64,000 nt of DNA. Source: Anthocerotibacter panamensis C109. Its GTDB lineage: Bacteria; Cyanobacteriota; Cyanobacteriia; Gloeobacterales; Anthocerotibacteraceae. The notes beneath the pieces are model-generated. The model had not been told where the DNA came from, made no database searches, and worked only from the letters and a program-made list of their open reading frames with translations. Of this stretch, positions 1-9,418 are shown piece after piece. The stretch's first letter is position 1, and the number at the start of each line of letters is the position of its first letter. Where the stretch lies: assembly GCF_018389385.1 (NCBI RefSeq), contig NZ_CP062698.1, positions 2,545,501 to 2,609,500 on the forward strand, written 5' to 3'. Made by a program: the position numbers and the translations under genes.

Positions 1-100
1 AGCAGAGCTATCTGCATATGGCTTAAAGCGAACTCAAATGTTTAGCTGGGATATATCAGCAAATGTTATTCATAGAAAAATATGTGACTGCTTTAACTAA
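1..100 (+). CDS. C-terminal end of a GT4-type glycosyltransferase (partial)
   Basis: The frame starting at base 2 is open from the window edge to a TAA at 98-100 and gives about 32 residues. They include AYGLKRTQMFSWDISA, which resembles the last helix of family 4 glycosyltransferases (typically a G-L-x-R-A-x-x-F-S-W pattern). It lies 57 bases before the polymerase gene on the same strand, where a glycosyltransferase fits the exopolysaccharide cluster. Only the tail is visible, so the donor and acceptor sugars are unknown. The assignment rests on one short motif plus context. Confidence 0.5.
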   Translation, partial: AELSAYGLKRTQMFSWDISANVIHRKICDCFN

Positions 101-157
101 CAGTGAAACCATAGATAAACAGCCAATTAAAAACCAATACTTCAAAGAAATGAAGCC

Positions 158-1381
158 ATGAGAAAATCAAATTTTCTACTTCCGCACTCCATTTTTTTTA
201 TATTGTATAACATGATATACATAATCCCCTTAGTTTCCTTTCAGCTCATTGGCTACTCTGAGGGAGGTCTACATACTCTTGATTTACCTCAGAATATCCT
301 ATATCAAGCAGCACTTGTCTACTTTGTTGGGATTTTGTCTTTTATAGCTGGATCTGAACTAACATACTTTGGATTTCAAGTTACTAGCAGTAAAAGTTTA
401 CTAACTCCCCAGCCTAGAAAGTCCTTAAGTTTACAATTTAAGATTTTGTTCTTTTTAGTAGTGCTACTATATGCTATTTCTAAGATTGGCTTAAGATCAT
501 TAGGAGTTTACGAAAATTATTCATTTGACGCTGGAACTCAAGTTGGAGGGTTGTGGACAATTTCTACCGTCTTGTCTGAAATTCTTGTTCTACTTACAAC
601 AATTATCTTAGCCTCGAATGACAAACAGAAAAAATCTCTATTCATATTTTCAGCTCTAACAATATCCGTCAACCTTCTCCATGGAACTAGAATATTCACA
701 ATCATCGCAGTCCTTTCCCTTTTCGTCTATCTCTATATCGTTAAAAACCTAAGTTTTTTAAAGCTTATCTTTTATTTGCCAATTTCAGGTGTGGTTTTAG
801 TAGCTGCTTACTTGACTTTCTTATTTAGATCTAAGGTAGAGGTATCCGATTTAGCTTCAGGCGTTTTTACGATAGAAAAATTAGTAAGCCCAATCTTTTA
901 TGAGTCTGTCTTTACTCAACTTTCGCTAGTAAGCGTGCTCTCTAAGAAGTCTTGGAGCTTAGAGGGTGCGCCACTCTCCTTCTTAAGTGACCTTGTCTTC
1001 TTTACTCTCCCAAGATTCCTTTCTCCAAATAAGGAAGCCACGTTGTTTAGTAAGGGGGTATATGCTGGAATTAGCCCGTTGGGAGGCTTTTCTGGTTATG
1101 CTCAAGGTTTGATATATTTTGGGGTTTTCTTTTTTCTTTTCTATTTCGTCTTAGGAGTTACGACAACCTTACTTTATGAAGGGGCGAAAAAAAATGAAAT
1201 ATTTTTTGCTTTCTACCTTTATATAGTTGGTGACATAATATACCGAATTGCACGAGATGGTTATCTCATACCACTTAAAGCGCTGATAACAGCACCTTTT
1301 ATAATTTTAGTATTTTTATTTGTCTATAACCTAACCTATATTGCAGTAGGAAAAAGCCATAGAGGGGAACACATGCTATGA
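158..1381 (+). CDS. Wzy-like O-antigen/exopolysaccharide polymerase
   Basis: This is a 407-residue, almost entirely hydrophobic protein with roughly ten or more membrane segments separated by short basic loops. A loop rich in S, F and P (around residues 280-320) carries a conserved-looking PRFLSPNKE stretch, as seen in oligosaccharide repeat-unit polymerases. Wzy proteins join lipid-linked repeat units at the outer face of the cytoplasmic membrane. Primary sequence is poorly conserved in this family, so the call rests on topology, length and position among sugar-polymer genes. The stop overlaps the next start (ATGA at 1378), suggesting translational coupling. The gene is AT-rich compared with the cluster from 5 kb onward. 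A flippase-type function cannot be fully excluded. Confidence 0.65.
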   Translation: MRKSNFLLPHSIFFILYNMIYIIPLVSFQLIGYSEGGLHTLDLPQNILYQAALVYFVGILSFIAGSELTYFGFQVTSSKSLLTPQPRKSLSLQFKILFFLVVLLYAISKIGLRSLGVYENYSFDAGTQVGGLWTISTVLSEILVLLTTIILASNDKQKKSLFIFSALTISVNLLHGTRIFTIIAVLSLFVYLYIVKNLSFLKLIFYLPISGVVLVAAYLTFLFRSKVEVSDLASGVFTIEKLVSPIFYESVFTQLSLVSVLSKKSWSLEGAPLSFLSDLVFFTLPRFLSPNKEATLFSKGVYAGISPLGGFSGYAQGLIYFGVFFFLFYFVLGVTTTLLYEGAKKNEIFFAFYLYIVGDIIYRIARDGYLIPLKALITAPFIILVFLFVYNLTYIAVGKSHRGEHML

Positions 1382-2760
1382 GACTATCCAGGCTTTTCTT
1401 AAGGTTGAGGGAAGTGAAAAACTATTCACTTTGTTTTATTGTTTGCTCATTTCCTTGTTTTTTTTTAATGAGTCAAAGAGTATCTTCATACCCCATAGGA
1501 AATCGGCAGATCATAATGCTACAACCCTCTGCTAGACAGGAGGAAATGGCAAAGCCTATTGATGACAGTGAAAAAATTATTAGAGCGATACGTAATCTGC
1601 TTCCTGGAACTACACTAATCTTAAAGGGTGATTTTATAGCCGGCAACATAGAAATAGCTAATAAATCTGATATCAGTATTATCGTTGATGGAAATCTAAC
1701 ATCAAAATACGAGAAATTGAAAAGTCTTAAGCGAGATATTTACCCTTCTAATTATCCCCTTTTCAACATTATTAATGCTAATAACCTCCACTTCTCAGGA
1801 AAGTATTTAAAAAGTAAATTTTATGAAGCCTTTCTCGTTCGAAATTCTAGTAATGTCTCTTTCCGTGTAGAAGTTGATGGTGGTGGCTTCGAAACAGATT
1901 ATGATGGAATTTATTTAAATAACTGCGTTCATTGCGTAGTTGATAAGTCAGTGATTCATAATATTTCACATCTCTCTTCCAATAATAGACATGAGGGACA
2001 TGGTATAGCAGTCTATGCATCGAAGGAAACGAAAATAACTAACAACTTTATTGAGCATAATGGTGGTAATGGAGTCTACATTGGCTCAGCTAACAGCACC
2101 TTGATTTCCTCTAACAATATCAATAATAATGGCTTGAGTGGAATACAAATAAATTTCAATATAAATAATTCGCCTACAAAGTACTTCACTATTGAGAAAA
2201 ACTTCATTAATGACAATCTTGCTGATGGGGTTGATTGCAATAATACGACTTCGCCCTACCATGTCTATGGAAAGGTAATTGGTAATCACTTTAACCGAAA
2301 TGGTTGGCTTAGCAACAAACCAACTAAAGACGGTAGTGGTGTGGGTACCTACATTAATATTAAAGATATAGAGGTTGTGGAGAATATCTCTGAGGATAGT
2401 GCTCAAACAGGTGCTTACTTCTCTGGAAGTTCCAACTTTTTATTAGCCAGAAATACAATTAGCAAATCTCCACTATCTTTAGGAAATGGAATATATATTG
2501 AGAATTCTCAGCAAGGATTAATAATCGATAATAGTATTACTTGGGGTTTAGGAATGGAAACTTTTAAGATCTTTGGCTTCACTAAGGATATAAGGGTCGA
2601 GAGCAATACAATTTATGGAGAGCTTGTGATAGTAGCTTCTTCAAATCAATCCCTAAGTCATACCAACCTTTACTTTCTCAATAATAAGTACACTTCTAAC
2701 ATGCCTTTCTCCAGTCCTTATGCAACTTTTTCTAATAACACACCCAGTCAAAATCAATGA
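1378..2760 (+). CDS. Right-handed parallel beta-helix protein
   Basis: The 460-residue protein has an N-terminal hydrophobic segment (about residues 15-32) that could be a signal peptide or anchor. From about residue 150 to 430 it shows repeating N/G-rich rungs such as NGVYIGSANSTLISSNNI and NGLSGIQINF, typical of PbH1 repeats in pectate-lyase-like folds. These proteins commonly act as polysaccharide lyases, epimerases or hydrolases outside the cytoplasm. In a polymer biosynthesis operon such a protein may trim or modify the product. It overlaps its neighbours by ATGA at both ends, so the three genes 158-3890 are probably translated together. The specific activity cannot be read from sequence. 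Confidence 0.7.
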   Translation: MRLSRLFLRLREVKNYSLCFIVCSFPCFFLMSQRVSSYPIGNRQIIMLQPSARQEEMAKPIDDSEKIIRAIRNLLPGTTLILKGDFIAGNIEIANKSDISIIVDGNLTSKYEKLKSLKRDIYPSNYPLFNIINANNLHFSGKYLKSKFYEAFLVRNSSNVSFRVEVDGGGFETDYDGIYLNNCVHCVVDKSVIHNISHLSSNNRHEGHGIAVYASKETKITNNFIEHNGGNGVYIGSANSTLISSNNINNNGLSGIQINFNINNSPTKYFTIEKNFINDNLADGVDCNNTTSPYHVYGKVIGNHFNRNGWLSNKPTKDGSGVGTYINIKDIEVVENISEDSAQTGAYFSGSSNFLLARNTISKSPLSLGNGIYIENSQQGLIIDNSITWGLGMETFKIFGFTKDIRVESNTIYGELVIVASSNQSLSHTNLYFLNNKYTSNMPFSSPYATFSNNTPSQNQ

Positions 2761-3890
2761 AAAAAAATTTACTTATTAATGCTTCTAGGGTTGGACGTAA
2801 TACGACGGGTGTAGCCTCTTTTACTCAATGTTTTATAGAGCAATGTATCAAATCTTTTAAGCATATTGATTTATTCCTTTCAGCCGGGCAAGAAAATATT
2901 TATTCCGTTCCTGCTCTTATTGCTCCTAAATGGTTTTCAATTTCCAAGGTTTCATCAAGGCTTCGTCCTATTTTTTGGCTAATTTATGCTACACCTATAT
3001 TACTTAAGGGAAAAAGGAATGTTCTTTCAACTACTCACCATGTTGTTCCTTATCTCAAGCATCAAGTCATAACAATTCATGATATGAGACTTTATTTTCT
3101 ACCTGATACCTATCTTCAAAAATTTTATTTTCACAACTTTCTTCCTTTTTTTATCTTGAGCCTAGATGGAATTTTAACTGTTTCGGAAACATCAAAAATA
3201 ATGATAAGTAAAATTTATAATTACCCCTTAGATAAAATTTACGTTGTTCCTAATTCTCTCGATGTTTCTAGATTCTATCCGAGGCGATCAGATAATCTTA
3301 GCACTCATACTTTTCCCTATTTTTTAATCGTAGGTGCTAGCTGGCATCACAAAAATGCTCACGAGTTTCTAGAGCACTCAGACTTGTGGTCTGATCAATA
3401 TAGACTCAAGATTATTGCATCTCCTGGTCCCTATAAAGATAGTCTAAGACATTTAGTGAATAGGAAAAGAATAGATCACAAAGTTGATTTTCTTTCAAGA
3501 CTTGAAGAGGAAGGGCTTCTAGTCCTCTACCAGCAGGCTTCAGCTCTGATTTACCCTTCAATTATGGAAGGTTTTGGTATCCCCCCTCTTGAGGCTATGG
3601 CTTGTGGTGTACCAACTATTGTCTCGAACATTGATGTTTTCAGGGAGGTTTATGGAAATTCATCCATCTACGTAGAGTTGGGAAGCCGCAAGAGCTGGGT
3701 TCAGGCTCTTGACACTCTAAAAGACTCTAAACTTGTTGCAGAGAAAATAAAACTTGGATTTCTTAAAGTTCAGGAGTATTCTAAAGAGCGAATGCAAAGA
3801 GAAGTTGTGAGAGCAATACGAAGTATATGGCCAGAGATCGAGCTAAAGTCGCAAAATACAAACCCTACAAGCTATCTATATGATCAGTAG
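2757..3890 (+). CDS. Family 4 glycosyltransferase
   Basis: This 377-residue protein has the GT-B layout. The N-terminal domain contains HDMRL and the linker reads VSETSKIMISK. The C-terminal donor-binding domain carries EGFGIPPLEAMACGVPTIVS around residues 271-290. The E-x7-E pattern in this segment is the family 4 signature that contacts the nucleotide sugar. It would transfer a sugar from an activated donor to the growing lipid-linked repeat unit at the cytoplasmic membrane face. The start overlaps the previous stop by ATGA. Like the two genes before it, it is AT-rich compared with the genes from 5 kb onward. The donor sugar is not evident, although GDP-mannose/GDP-fucose genes lie nearby. 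Confidence 0.85.
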   Translation: MKKNLLINASRVGRNTTGVASFTQCFIEQCIKSFKHIDLFLSAGQENIYSVPALIAPKWFSISKVSSRLRPIFWLIYATPILLKGKRNVLSTTHHVVPYLKHQVITIHDMRLYFLPDTYLQKFYFHNFLPFFILSLDGILTVSETSKIMISKIYNYPLDKIYVVPNSLDVSRFYPRRSDNLSTHTFPYFLIVGASWHHKNAHEFLEHSDLWSDQYRLKIIASPGPYKDSLRHLVNRKRIDHKVDFLSRLEEEGLLVLYQQASALIYPSIMEGFGIPPLEAMACGVPTIVSNIDVFREVYGNSSIYVELGSRKSWVQALDTLKDSKLVAEKIKLGFLKVQEYSKERMQREVVRAIRSIWPEIELKSQNTNPTSYLYDQ

Positions 3891-3960
3891 CTCATAGATA
3901 ACCTCATTCTCTAAAAATTTTGCGGGGAAAGAACCTGATCAAAATCCTCTATTAAATGGT

Positions 3961-4869
3961 GTGCTGATGACACTTGCTATTATAATCCCTACCCTCAGAG
4001 CAGAGCAGGATCTGCAAAGGACTTTACCCTGTATTAGTAAAGTTGTTGACGTAGCGTTAATATGGACAGTTGATTCGTCTTCTGAAGATGGCACCTTAAG
4101 CATCTGCAAAAGTTATGGAGTTAATACTTATGTGATTAAACGTGCCGACTTCAACCATGGCGGAACTCGTAACCTTGCCCGTTCCCTTGTCCAGGCTGAT
4201 ATCTTAGTTTACATGACTCAGGATGCCGTCCCAGCCTCAGAGGATTTTATTGAAAAGCTGCTTATTCCTTTCCAAGACCCGCAGGTAGCTATTGTTTATG
4301 GTCGTCAGCTTCCCCACCCAGGAGCTGGTCCTCTAGAGGCATTCCCCCGACTCTTTAACTACCCTGATCATAGTTTCGTTAAAAGTAAAGCAGACCTTCC
4401 ACGTCTAGGTATCAAGACGTTCTTCTGCTCAGACTCGTTTTGTGCCTACCGAGCTACAGCCTGGGATGCTGTAGGGGGCTTTCCCGAACACACGTTGACA
4501 TGGGAGGATCAACATATTGCCGCCCGATTGATCGCGAAAGGATACAAAATTGCCTATGCTGCTGATGCCCAAGTTTATCATTCCCACAGCTATACTTTAA
4601 AACAGGAATTTCAACGCTATTTTGATACGGGCGCATTTTTGAATGGAGAGCGCTGGATGCAGGAATTAGCCGGAGGAGCAGAGGGTGAGGGCTTACGCTT
4701 TCTCAAGGCGCAGATAAAGTATTTACAGAATACAGGCAAAACCAGCCTAATACCCTATGCTCTACTAGCTACAGCAGTCAAATATGCAGGTTACCGGGTT
4801 GGACAATTAGAACCCTATCTGCCACGTTCTTGGAAGCGTCGGTTGAGCCAACAAAGTTATTTCTGGTGA
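3961..4869 (+). CDS. Family 2 glycosyltransferase (rhamnosyltransferase-like)
   Basis: This 302-residue GT-A protein begins LAIIIPTLRAEQDL. It has the nucleotide-binding DSSSEDGTLSIC segment, a TQDAVP motif in the DXD position, and TWEDQHIAARLIAKG carrying the putative catalytic ED pair. The FNHGGTRNLA stretch is characteristic of rhamnosyltransferase-like GT2 proteins. It probably adds one sugar of the polysaccharide repeat unit. The listed start is GTG. An ATG two codons downstream at 3967 is an equally good start. It is separated from the upstream AT-rich genes by 70 bases and its composition is intermediate. Confidence 0.85.
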   Translation: MLMTLAIIIPTLRAEQDLQRTLPCISKVVDVALIWTVDSSSEDGTLSICKSYGVNTYVIKRADFNHGGTRNLARSLVQADILVYMTQDAVPASEDFIEKLLIPFQDPQVAIVYGRQLPHPGAGPLEAFPRLFNYPDHSFVKSKADLPRLGIKTFFCSDSFCAYRATAWDAVGGFPEHTLTWEDQHIAARLIAKGYKIAYAADAQVYHSHSYTLKQEFQRYFDTGAFLNGERWMQELAGGAEGEGLRFLKAQIKYLQNTGKTSLIPYALLATAVKYAGYRVGQLEPYLPRSWKRRLSQQSYFW

Positions 4870-5173
4870 GCAGAATCTCTTGGCAATCTCTACTAAGGCA
4901 AAACTTTGTATACTACACGCTTCACACGCTTTATTCCTGTGCATGACGCGTTGCTGAGTGAGATCAGGTCCTGCATATCCATCTTGCATCACAGCCCCAG
5001 CGGAAAATTTTAGCAAGGGGGTATCGATACAGGCTACCCTAAAGGGTGCCAGTAGGTTGACTAGCCTCGAAATACGTAAACTCAGCACCTTACGCAAGAG
5101 GTGGCAACAACTTTGGGCATAAATGAACCTTGCAGCTAATTAGGTTGTCCATTTTATTGGAGAGAAGGGGCTA
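4870..5173. other. Intergenic region with no recognised gene
   Basis: About 300 bases lie between the GT2 gene and the epimerase gene. A 96-codon reverse frame crosses it and runs into the end of the GT2 gene, but it shows no family motif and no ribosome site, so it is not annotated. The region marks the change from AT-rich to GC-rich sequence, which would fit a recombination boundary. The promoter of the GC-rich part of the cluster probably lies here. No clear hexamers were seen. Confidence 0.4.
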
Positions 5174-6178
5174 GTGGTGAGGAGTGTGACAGAGGCTGCT
5201 TTCGTGAAAAATAGCTGCGTCATTTTTGGGGGTTCTGGATTTATTGGGACCCATCTGACTGAGTACATTCTGGAATTTAATCTCCATGAGCGGGTCTATA
5301 TTTTAGATTTGGTCCGGCCCCGGATAGACGACCCGCGGGTAGTCTATCAGTACTGTGATGTGCGCCAGTCCATTGAACTGATGGTTGAGAACTGTTCTGT
5401 AGTTTACAATCTGGCTGCCCTGAGTAAAGAACCGGGCTATGCCTATTCCGAGTACTTCGACACCAACTATACTGGGGCAGTCCACGTTTGTGCTTTCGCC
5501 AAGCGTTTGGGCATTGCGAAACTTATTTTCACGAGCACCATGATGGTTTTTCGGCCCTCAGACGAGAAGATGACTGAGGACAGCCCCACCTACCCTGATA
5601 CTGCCTACGGAATTTCCAAGCTCCTGGCGGAAAAAGTCCACGAACAGTGGCAGTGTGCAGGGGCGGGGCGGGTTCTGAAAATCGTCCGACCTGCGGTAGT
5701 CTTTGGTAAGTATGAAGGCGGTAATTACACCCGTTTGTACCGCACCCTCAAACGCAACTTTTTTTTCTACATCGGACGTAAAACTACGGTCAAGTCCAGT
5801 ATCTATGTCCGCGACCTAGTTCGTTTCCTGGTCTGGTGTGCCAAAGAACCAACCTCTAAGTCCCTCTATAATTTTGCCTACCCCGAACCATTGACGATTC
5901 AGCGCATTGTAGAAGCGCTCTGTACGGTCATGGACCTCAGGCAACCGTTCCTGGTCATCCCCTTCAAGCTGGCACTGTGCTTGGGGTATGGGCTGGAGCT
6001 TTTAAGCAATTTAGGGTTGGTAAAGTCAGGGATCCACCACCGCCGTATCGAGAAACTGTACTACTCTACACACATCGTCCCACTCCATTGTCTGCAAACT
6101 GATTTCACCTTTGCCTATACCCTGGAGAGCGCCCTTGCCGATTGGCGACATCAATGTGGTGGTAGGGAACTATATTAA
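5174..6178 (+). CDS. NAD-dependent epimerase/dehydratase (extended SDR)
   Basis: This 334-residue extended short-chain dehydrogenase has a Rossmann glycine motif FGGSGFIGTHL near residue 18 and a catalytic YGISK (Y-x3-K) after the active-site serine/threonine stretch FTSTMMVF. The family interconverts nucleotide sugars by oxidation at C4, so a role in precursor supply or in modifying the repeat unit is likely. The substrate cannot be predicted. The start is GTG at 5174, preceded by a purine-rich GGAGAGAAGGGG. Other in-frame GTG codons at 5177, 5186 and 5204 are possible. It is followed after 23 bases by the GMD-like genes. Confidence 0.8.
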   Translation: MVRSVTEAAFVKNSCVIFGGSGFIGTHLTEYILEFNLHERVYILDLVRPRIDDPRVVYQYCDVRQSIELMVENCSVVYNLAALSKEPGYAYSEYFDTNYTGAVHVCAFAKRLGIAKLIFTSTMMVFRPSDEKMTEDSPTYPDTAYGISKLLAEKVHEQWQCAGAGRVLKIVRPAVVFGKYEGGNYTRLYRTLKRNFFFYIGRKTTVKSSIYVRDLVRFLVWCAKEPTSKSLYNFAYPEPLTIQRIVEALCTVMDLRQPFLVIPFKLALCLGYGLELLSNLGLVKSGIHHRRIEKLYYSTHIVPLHCLQTDFTFAYTLESALADWRHQCGGRELY

Positions 6179-6201
6179 AGTCTGTCCCCCGCACCCTGCA
6201 T

Positions 6202-7182
6202 ATGAAAAAAGCACTCATCACGGGCATTGGGGGCCAAGACGGGGCCTATTTGGCTCGTCTGCTCTTGGCTAAAGGTTACGAAGTTCATGGCACCTCGCGG
6301 GATGCAGAGACCGCCTCCTTTACCGGGCTGAACCGTCTGGGTATCCGGGATAAAGTCCAAGTACATTCGATGGCGCTCAATGACTTTCGCAGTGCGATCC
6401 AAATCGTCGCGAATACCGCACCCGACGAGATCTACAATCTGGCGGGCCAAAGTTCGGTCGGGCTCTCGTTCGAACAACCCGTGGAAACCCTGGAGAGTAT
6501 CAGCGTCGGCACGCTCAATTTGCTGGAGGTGATCCGCTTTTTGGGCAAGCCGATCCGTTTTTACAGCGCAGGTTCGAGTGAGTGCTTTGGCGATACAGGG
6601 GGGAGATCCGCCGACGAAGAAACGCCCTTTCGTCCCCGTTCGCCCTATGCGGTAGCTAAGTCGGCAGCCTTCTGGCAAGTAGCCAACTACCGTGAAGCCT
6701 ATGGTCTCTTCGCCTGCTCGGGAATCCTTTTCAATCATGAATCGCCCCTCAGACCCCGGCGATTTGTCACCCAAAAAATTGTCTCTACCGTCTGTCGCAT
6801 TGCTCAGGGCAGCCAGGAGCAGCTAAATCTGGGCGATATCACCATCCGCCGGGATTGGGGTTGGGCTCCAGAGTACGTCGAGGCGATGTGGCTGATGCTC
6901 CAGCAACAGCACCCCCATGACTTTGTGATTGCCACTGGGGTACACTATAGCCTGCAAGAATTTATCGAACAGGTGTTTGCTGGTTTAAATCTGGATTGGC
7001 GCGAGCATGTGGTCCTCAACCAAAAATTGTTGCGCCCCACCGATATTGCCATCAGCGTGGGCAATCCCCGCAAAGCCCGTGAGATCTTAGGTTGGGAGGC
7101 ACAAGCAAAGATGAAAGAAGTGGTGCACATGATGCTACAGGCAGAAACTTCAGGTACCCTGGTTCATAATCCATCGTCCTAA
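6202..7182 (+). CDS. GDP-mannose 4,6-dehydratase-like protein (divergent paralogue)
   Basis: This 326-residue extended SDR resembles the Gmd encoded directly downstream. It shares [20 protein letters not shown], the SSECFG segment, a YAVAK catalytic pair and [16 protein letters not shown]. It lacks the segment following the first strand that Gmd uses around its RRSS loop, where it has [11 protein letters not shown] instead. It may be a paralogue working on the same GDP-sugar pool, for example as a reductase or a second dehydratase. The tandem arrangement points to duplication followed by divergence. The precise reaction is uncertain. Confidence 0.75.
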   Translation: MKKALITGIGGQDGAYLARLLLAKGYEVHGTSRDAETASFTGLNRLGIRDKVQVHSMALNDFRSAIQIVANTAPDEIYNLAGQSSVGLSFEQPVETLESISVGTLNLLEVIRFLGKPIRFYSAGSSECFGDTGGRSADEETPFRPRSPYAVAKSAAFWQVANYREAYGLFACSGILFNHESPLRPRRFVTQKIVSTVCRIAQGSQEQLNLGDITIRRDWGWAPEYVEAMWLMLQQQHPHDFVIATGVHYSLQEFIEQVFAGLNLDWREHVVLNQKLLRPTDIAISVGNPRKAREILGWEAQAKMKEVVHMMLQAETSGTLVHNPSS

Positions 7183-7198
7183 CCCCCCAGGAGCAGTC

Positions 7199-8245
7199 AT
7201 GAAACGAGCGCTGATTACCGGTATTACAGGACAAGACGGTTCCTATCTGACGGAACTCTTACTCGGTAAAGGCTATGAGGTCCATGGCATTACCCGCCGC
7301 TCCAGTACTTTTAACACCGACCGGGTAGACCATCTCTACCGCGATCCCCATGACCCGGACGCCCGCATGTTCTTTCACTATGGGGACCTGGCCGACGGCA
7401 CCGGGCTGAGGTCGATTTTGGAAAAAGTCCAACCTGACGAGGTTTATAATCTGGCGGCTCAATCGCATGTGGCGGTCTCGTTTCAGCAGCCGGAGTACAC
7501 GGTGGATGTGGATGGCGTGGGCGTCTTGCGTCTGCTAGATGCCATCCGCGACTACGTCAAGCGCACGGGCAACGACCTGCGTTTTTATCAAGCCGGGACC
7601 TCCGAGATGTTTGGAGCTTCACCGCCCCCACAGTCGGAGACCACGCCCTTTTACCCGCGCTCCCCCTACGCTGCGGCCAAGGTCTACGCCTACTGGCAGA
7701 CGGTCAACTACCGGGAAGCTTACGGCCTCTATGCCTCCAATGGCATTCTCTTTAATCACGAGTCTGAGCGCCGGGGCGAGACTTTTGTCACCCGCAAGAT
7801 CACTCGGGCAGCGGCGCGTATCAAACTGGGCATCCAGAACAAGCTCTACCTGGGAAATCTCGACGCCAAGCGCGACTGGGGCCATGCTCAGGACTACGTT
7901 GAGGCGATGTGGCTGATGCTCCAGCAGGATGAACCCGGAGACTACGTAGTAGCGACCGGCGAATCCTACTCCGTGCGGGAATTCGTTGAGCGGGTCTTCA
8001 CCCGCTTGGACCTCGACTGGCAGCAGTACGTAAAAATTGACCCGAGGTACTTCCGGCCTACGGAAGTGGAGTACCTGTGGGGAGACCCGACTAAGGCCAA
8101 AATCAAATTAGGCTGGAAGCCCAAAGTCACTATCGATGAATTGGTGCAGCGGATGGTAGACCACGACCTAGAGCTAGCGCAGCAGGAGCGGACGCTCAAG
8201 GACGCTGGCTATGTCGTGGCTCTACGCGGGATCGCCAATGACTAG
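7199..8245 (+). CDS. gmd: GDP-mannose 4,6-dehydratase
   Basis: The enzyme converts GDP-D-mannose to GDP-4-keto-6-deoxy-D-mannose, the first step toward GDP-L-fucose and related deoxysugars. The 348-residue protein matches the family length. It has the NADP-binding [15 protein letters not shown], the [10 protein letters not shown] loop, TSEMFG with the catalytic threonine and glutamate, and the YAAAK catalytic pair within [29 protein letters not shown] and the [14 protein letters not shown] stretch are hallmark Gmd sequences. A CCAGGAG ribosome site precedes the ATG. GDP-fucose synthase follows, completing the pathway. Confidence 0.95.
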   Translation: MKRALITGITGQDGSYLTELLLGKGYEVHGITRRSSTFNTDRVDHLYRDPHDPDARMFFHYGDLADGTGLRSILEKVQPDEVYNLAAQSHVAVSFQQPEYTVDVDGVGVLRLLDAIRDYVKRTGNDLRFYQAGTSEMFGASPPPQSETTPFYPRSPYAAAKVYAYWQTVNYREAYGLYASNGILFNHESERRGETFVTRKITRAAARIKLGIQNKLYLGNLDAKRDWGHAQDYVEAMWLMLQQDEPGDYVVATGESYSVREFVERVFTRLDLDWQQYVKIDPRYFRPTEVEYLWGDPTKAKIKLGWKPKVTIDELVQRMVDHDLELAQQERTLKDAGYVVALRGIAND

Positions 8246-8286
8246 CAGAGTCTCGTCTCTGAAAAGTTTCACAGAGGGCAAGATGG

Positions 8287-9219
8287 ATGGAGATGGATAG
8301 AGCCGCTCGGGTCTATCTAGCGGGGCATCGGGGATTGGTCGGAGGTGCGCTCCTCAGCAAACTCCAAAGCCTGGGGTATGCCAACATCCTCACACGTACC
8401 CATACCGAGTTGGATCTGTGCGACCAAGCGCAGGTCCAACAATTTTTTGCAGAAAATCGCCCCGAGTATGTATTTCTAGCGGCGGCCCGAGTGGGTGGGA
8501 TTTTGGCTAATAGCACCTATCCGGCGCAGTTCATCTATGACAATCTGATGATTGCCGCCAACGTCATTCATGCGTCCCACGTTTTTGGGGTCAAAAAGCT
8601 GCTCAACCTGGGCAGCAGTTGTATCTATCCGCGCCTTGCCCCGCAACCGCTCAAGGAGGAGTACCTCCTCACTGGCCCGCTGGAAGATACCAACCGGGCC
8701 TACGCTGTGGCTAAGATAGCTGCTATCGAACTATGCGACCACTACCGTACTCAGTATGGGTCGGATTTTATCTCGGCGATGCCCACCAATCTCTATGGCC
8801 CCGGAGATAATTTTGACCTCGCCAGTAGCCATGTGCTCCCAGCCTTACTGCGTAAAATGGTGGAGGCCAAAACCAACCACCAATCGGAGGTCGTGATCTG
8901 GGGGAGCGGTACGCCCCGGCGAGAGTTTCTCTATGTAGAAGACCTCGCGGACGCCTGTATTTTTTTGATGGATCATTTTTCTGAACCTGGACCCATTAAT
9001 ATCGGGACGGGAGGAGACTTAAGTATCCGCGAACTGGCTCTTATGATTAAAGACATTGTGGGTTATTCCGGGGCATTAGTTTTTGATGCGAGTAAGCCCG
9101 ATGGGACGCCGCGCAAACTCATGGATATCTCACGGCTGAGACAGGCAGGTTGGCAAGCTCATGTCGTCCTCCCTGAGGGAATTCAACGAACCCTTGCTTG
9201 GTACCTGGTTCACCAATAG
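8287..9219 (+). CDS. fcl: GDP-L-fucose synthase
   Basis: The 310-residue bifunctional 3,5-epimerase/4-reductase turns the Gmd product into GDP-L-fucose using NADPH. The sequence shows GHRGLVGGALLSKL near the N-terminus, LGSSCIYP with the active-site serine and cysteine, YAVAK as the Tyr-Lys pair, NLYGPGDNFD, and EFLYVEDLADACIFLM. Length and motif order are typical. It follows gmd after about 40 bases on the same strand, so the two are probably co-transcribed. ATG codons at 8287 and 8293 are both usable. This supports a fucose-containing or deoxyhexose-containing surface polymer. Confidence 0.93.
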   Translation: MEMDRAARVYLAGHRGLVGGALLSKLQSLGYANILTRTHTELDLCDQAQVQQFFAENRPEYVFLAAARVGGILANSTYPAQFIYDNLMIAANVIHASHVFGVKKLLNLGSSCIYPRLAPQPLKEEYLLTGPLEDTNRAYAVAKIAAIELCDHYRTQYGSDFISAMPTNLYGPGDNFDLASSHVLPALLRKMVEAKTNHQSEVVIWGSGTPRREFLYVEDLADACIFLMDHFSEPGPINIGTGGDLSIRELALMIKDIVGYSGALVFDASKPDGTPRKLMDISRLRQAGWQAHVVLPEGIQRTLAWYLVHQ

Positions 9220-9418
9220 AGCGCTGGAGTCCCATTGAATTGACCCCGCCCCGTAGAATCACGGTATTGTCCAGGTTGATCTCATTTCCATAAGGCGTTA
9301 GGCTGCTTCAAGGAAAAATATTGGGATCATACTTTCTAGCACGGCTTGAGTATGTTCCTCTTAATACACTCAATCCAACTCGCTTGCACATGCTTAAAGA
9401 ACCCCCCTTAACCCTGTG

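Noticed and set aside
4807-5097. 96-codon minus-strand frame between the GT2 gene and the epimerase
   Set aside because: It overlaps the end of the GT2 gene, has no ribosome site and shows no family motif. A transposase remnant was considered but no catalytic residues or terminal repeats are visible.
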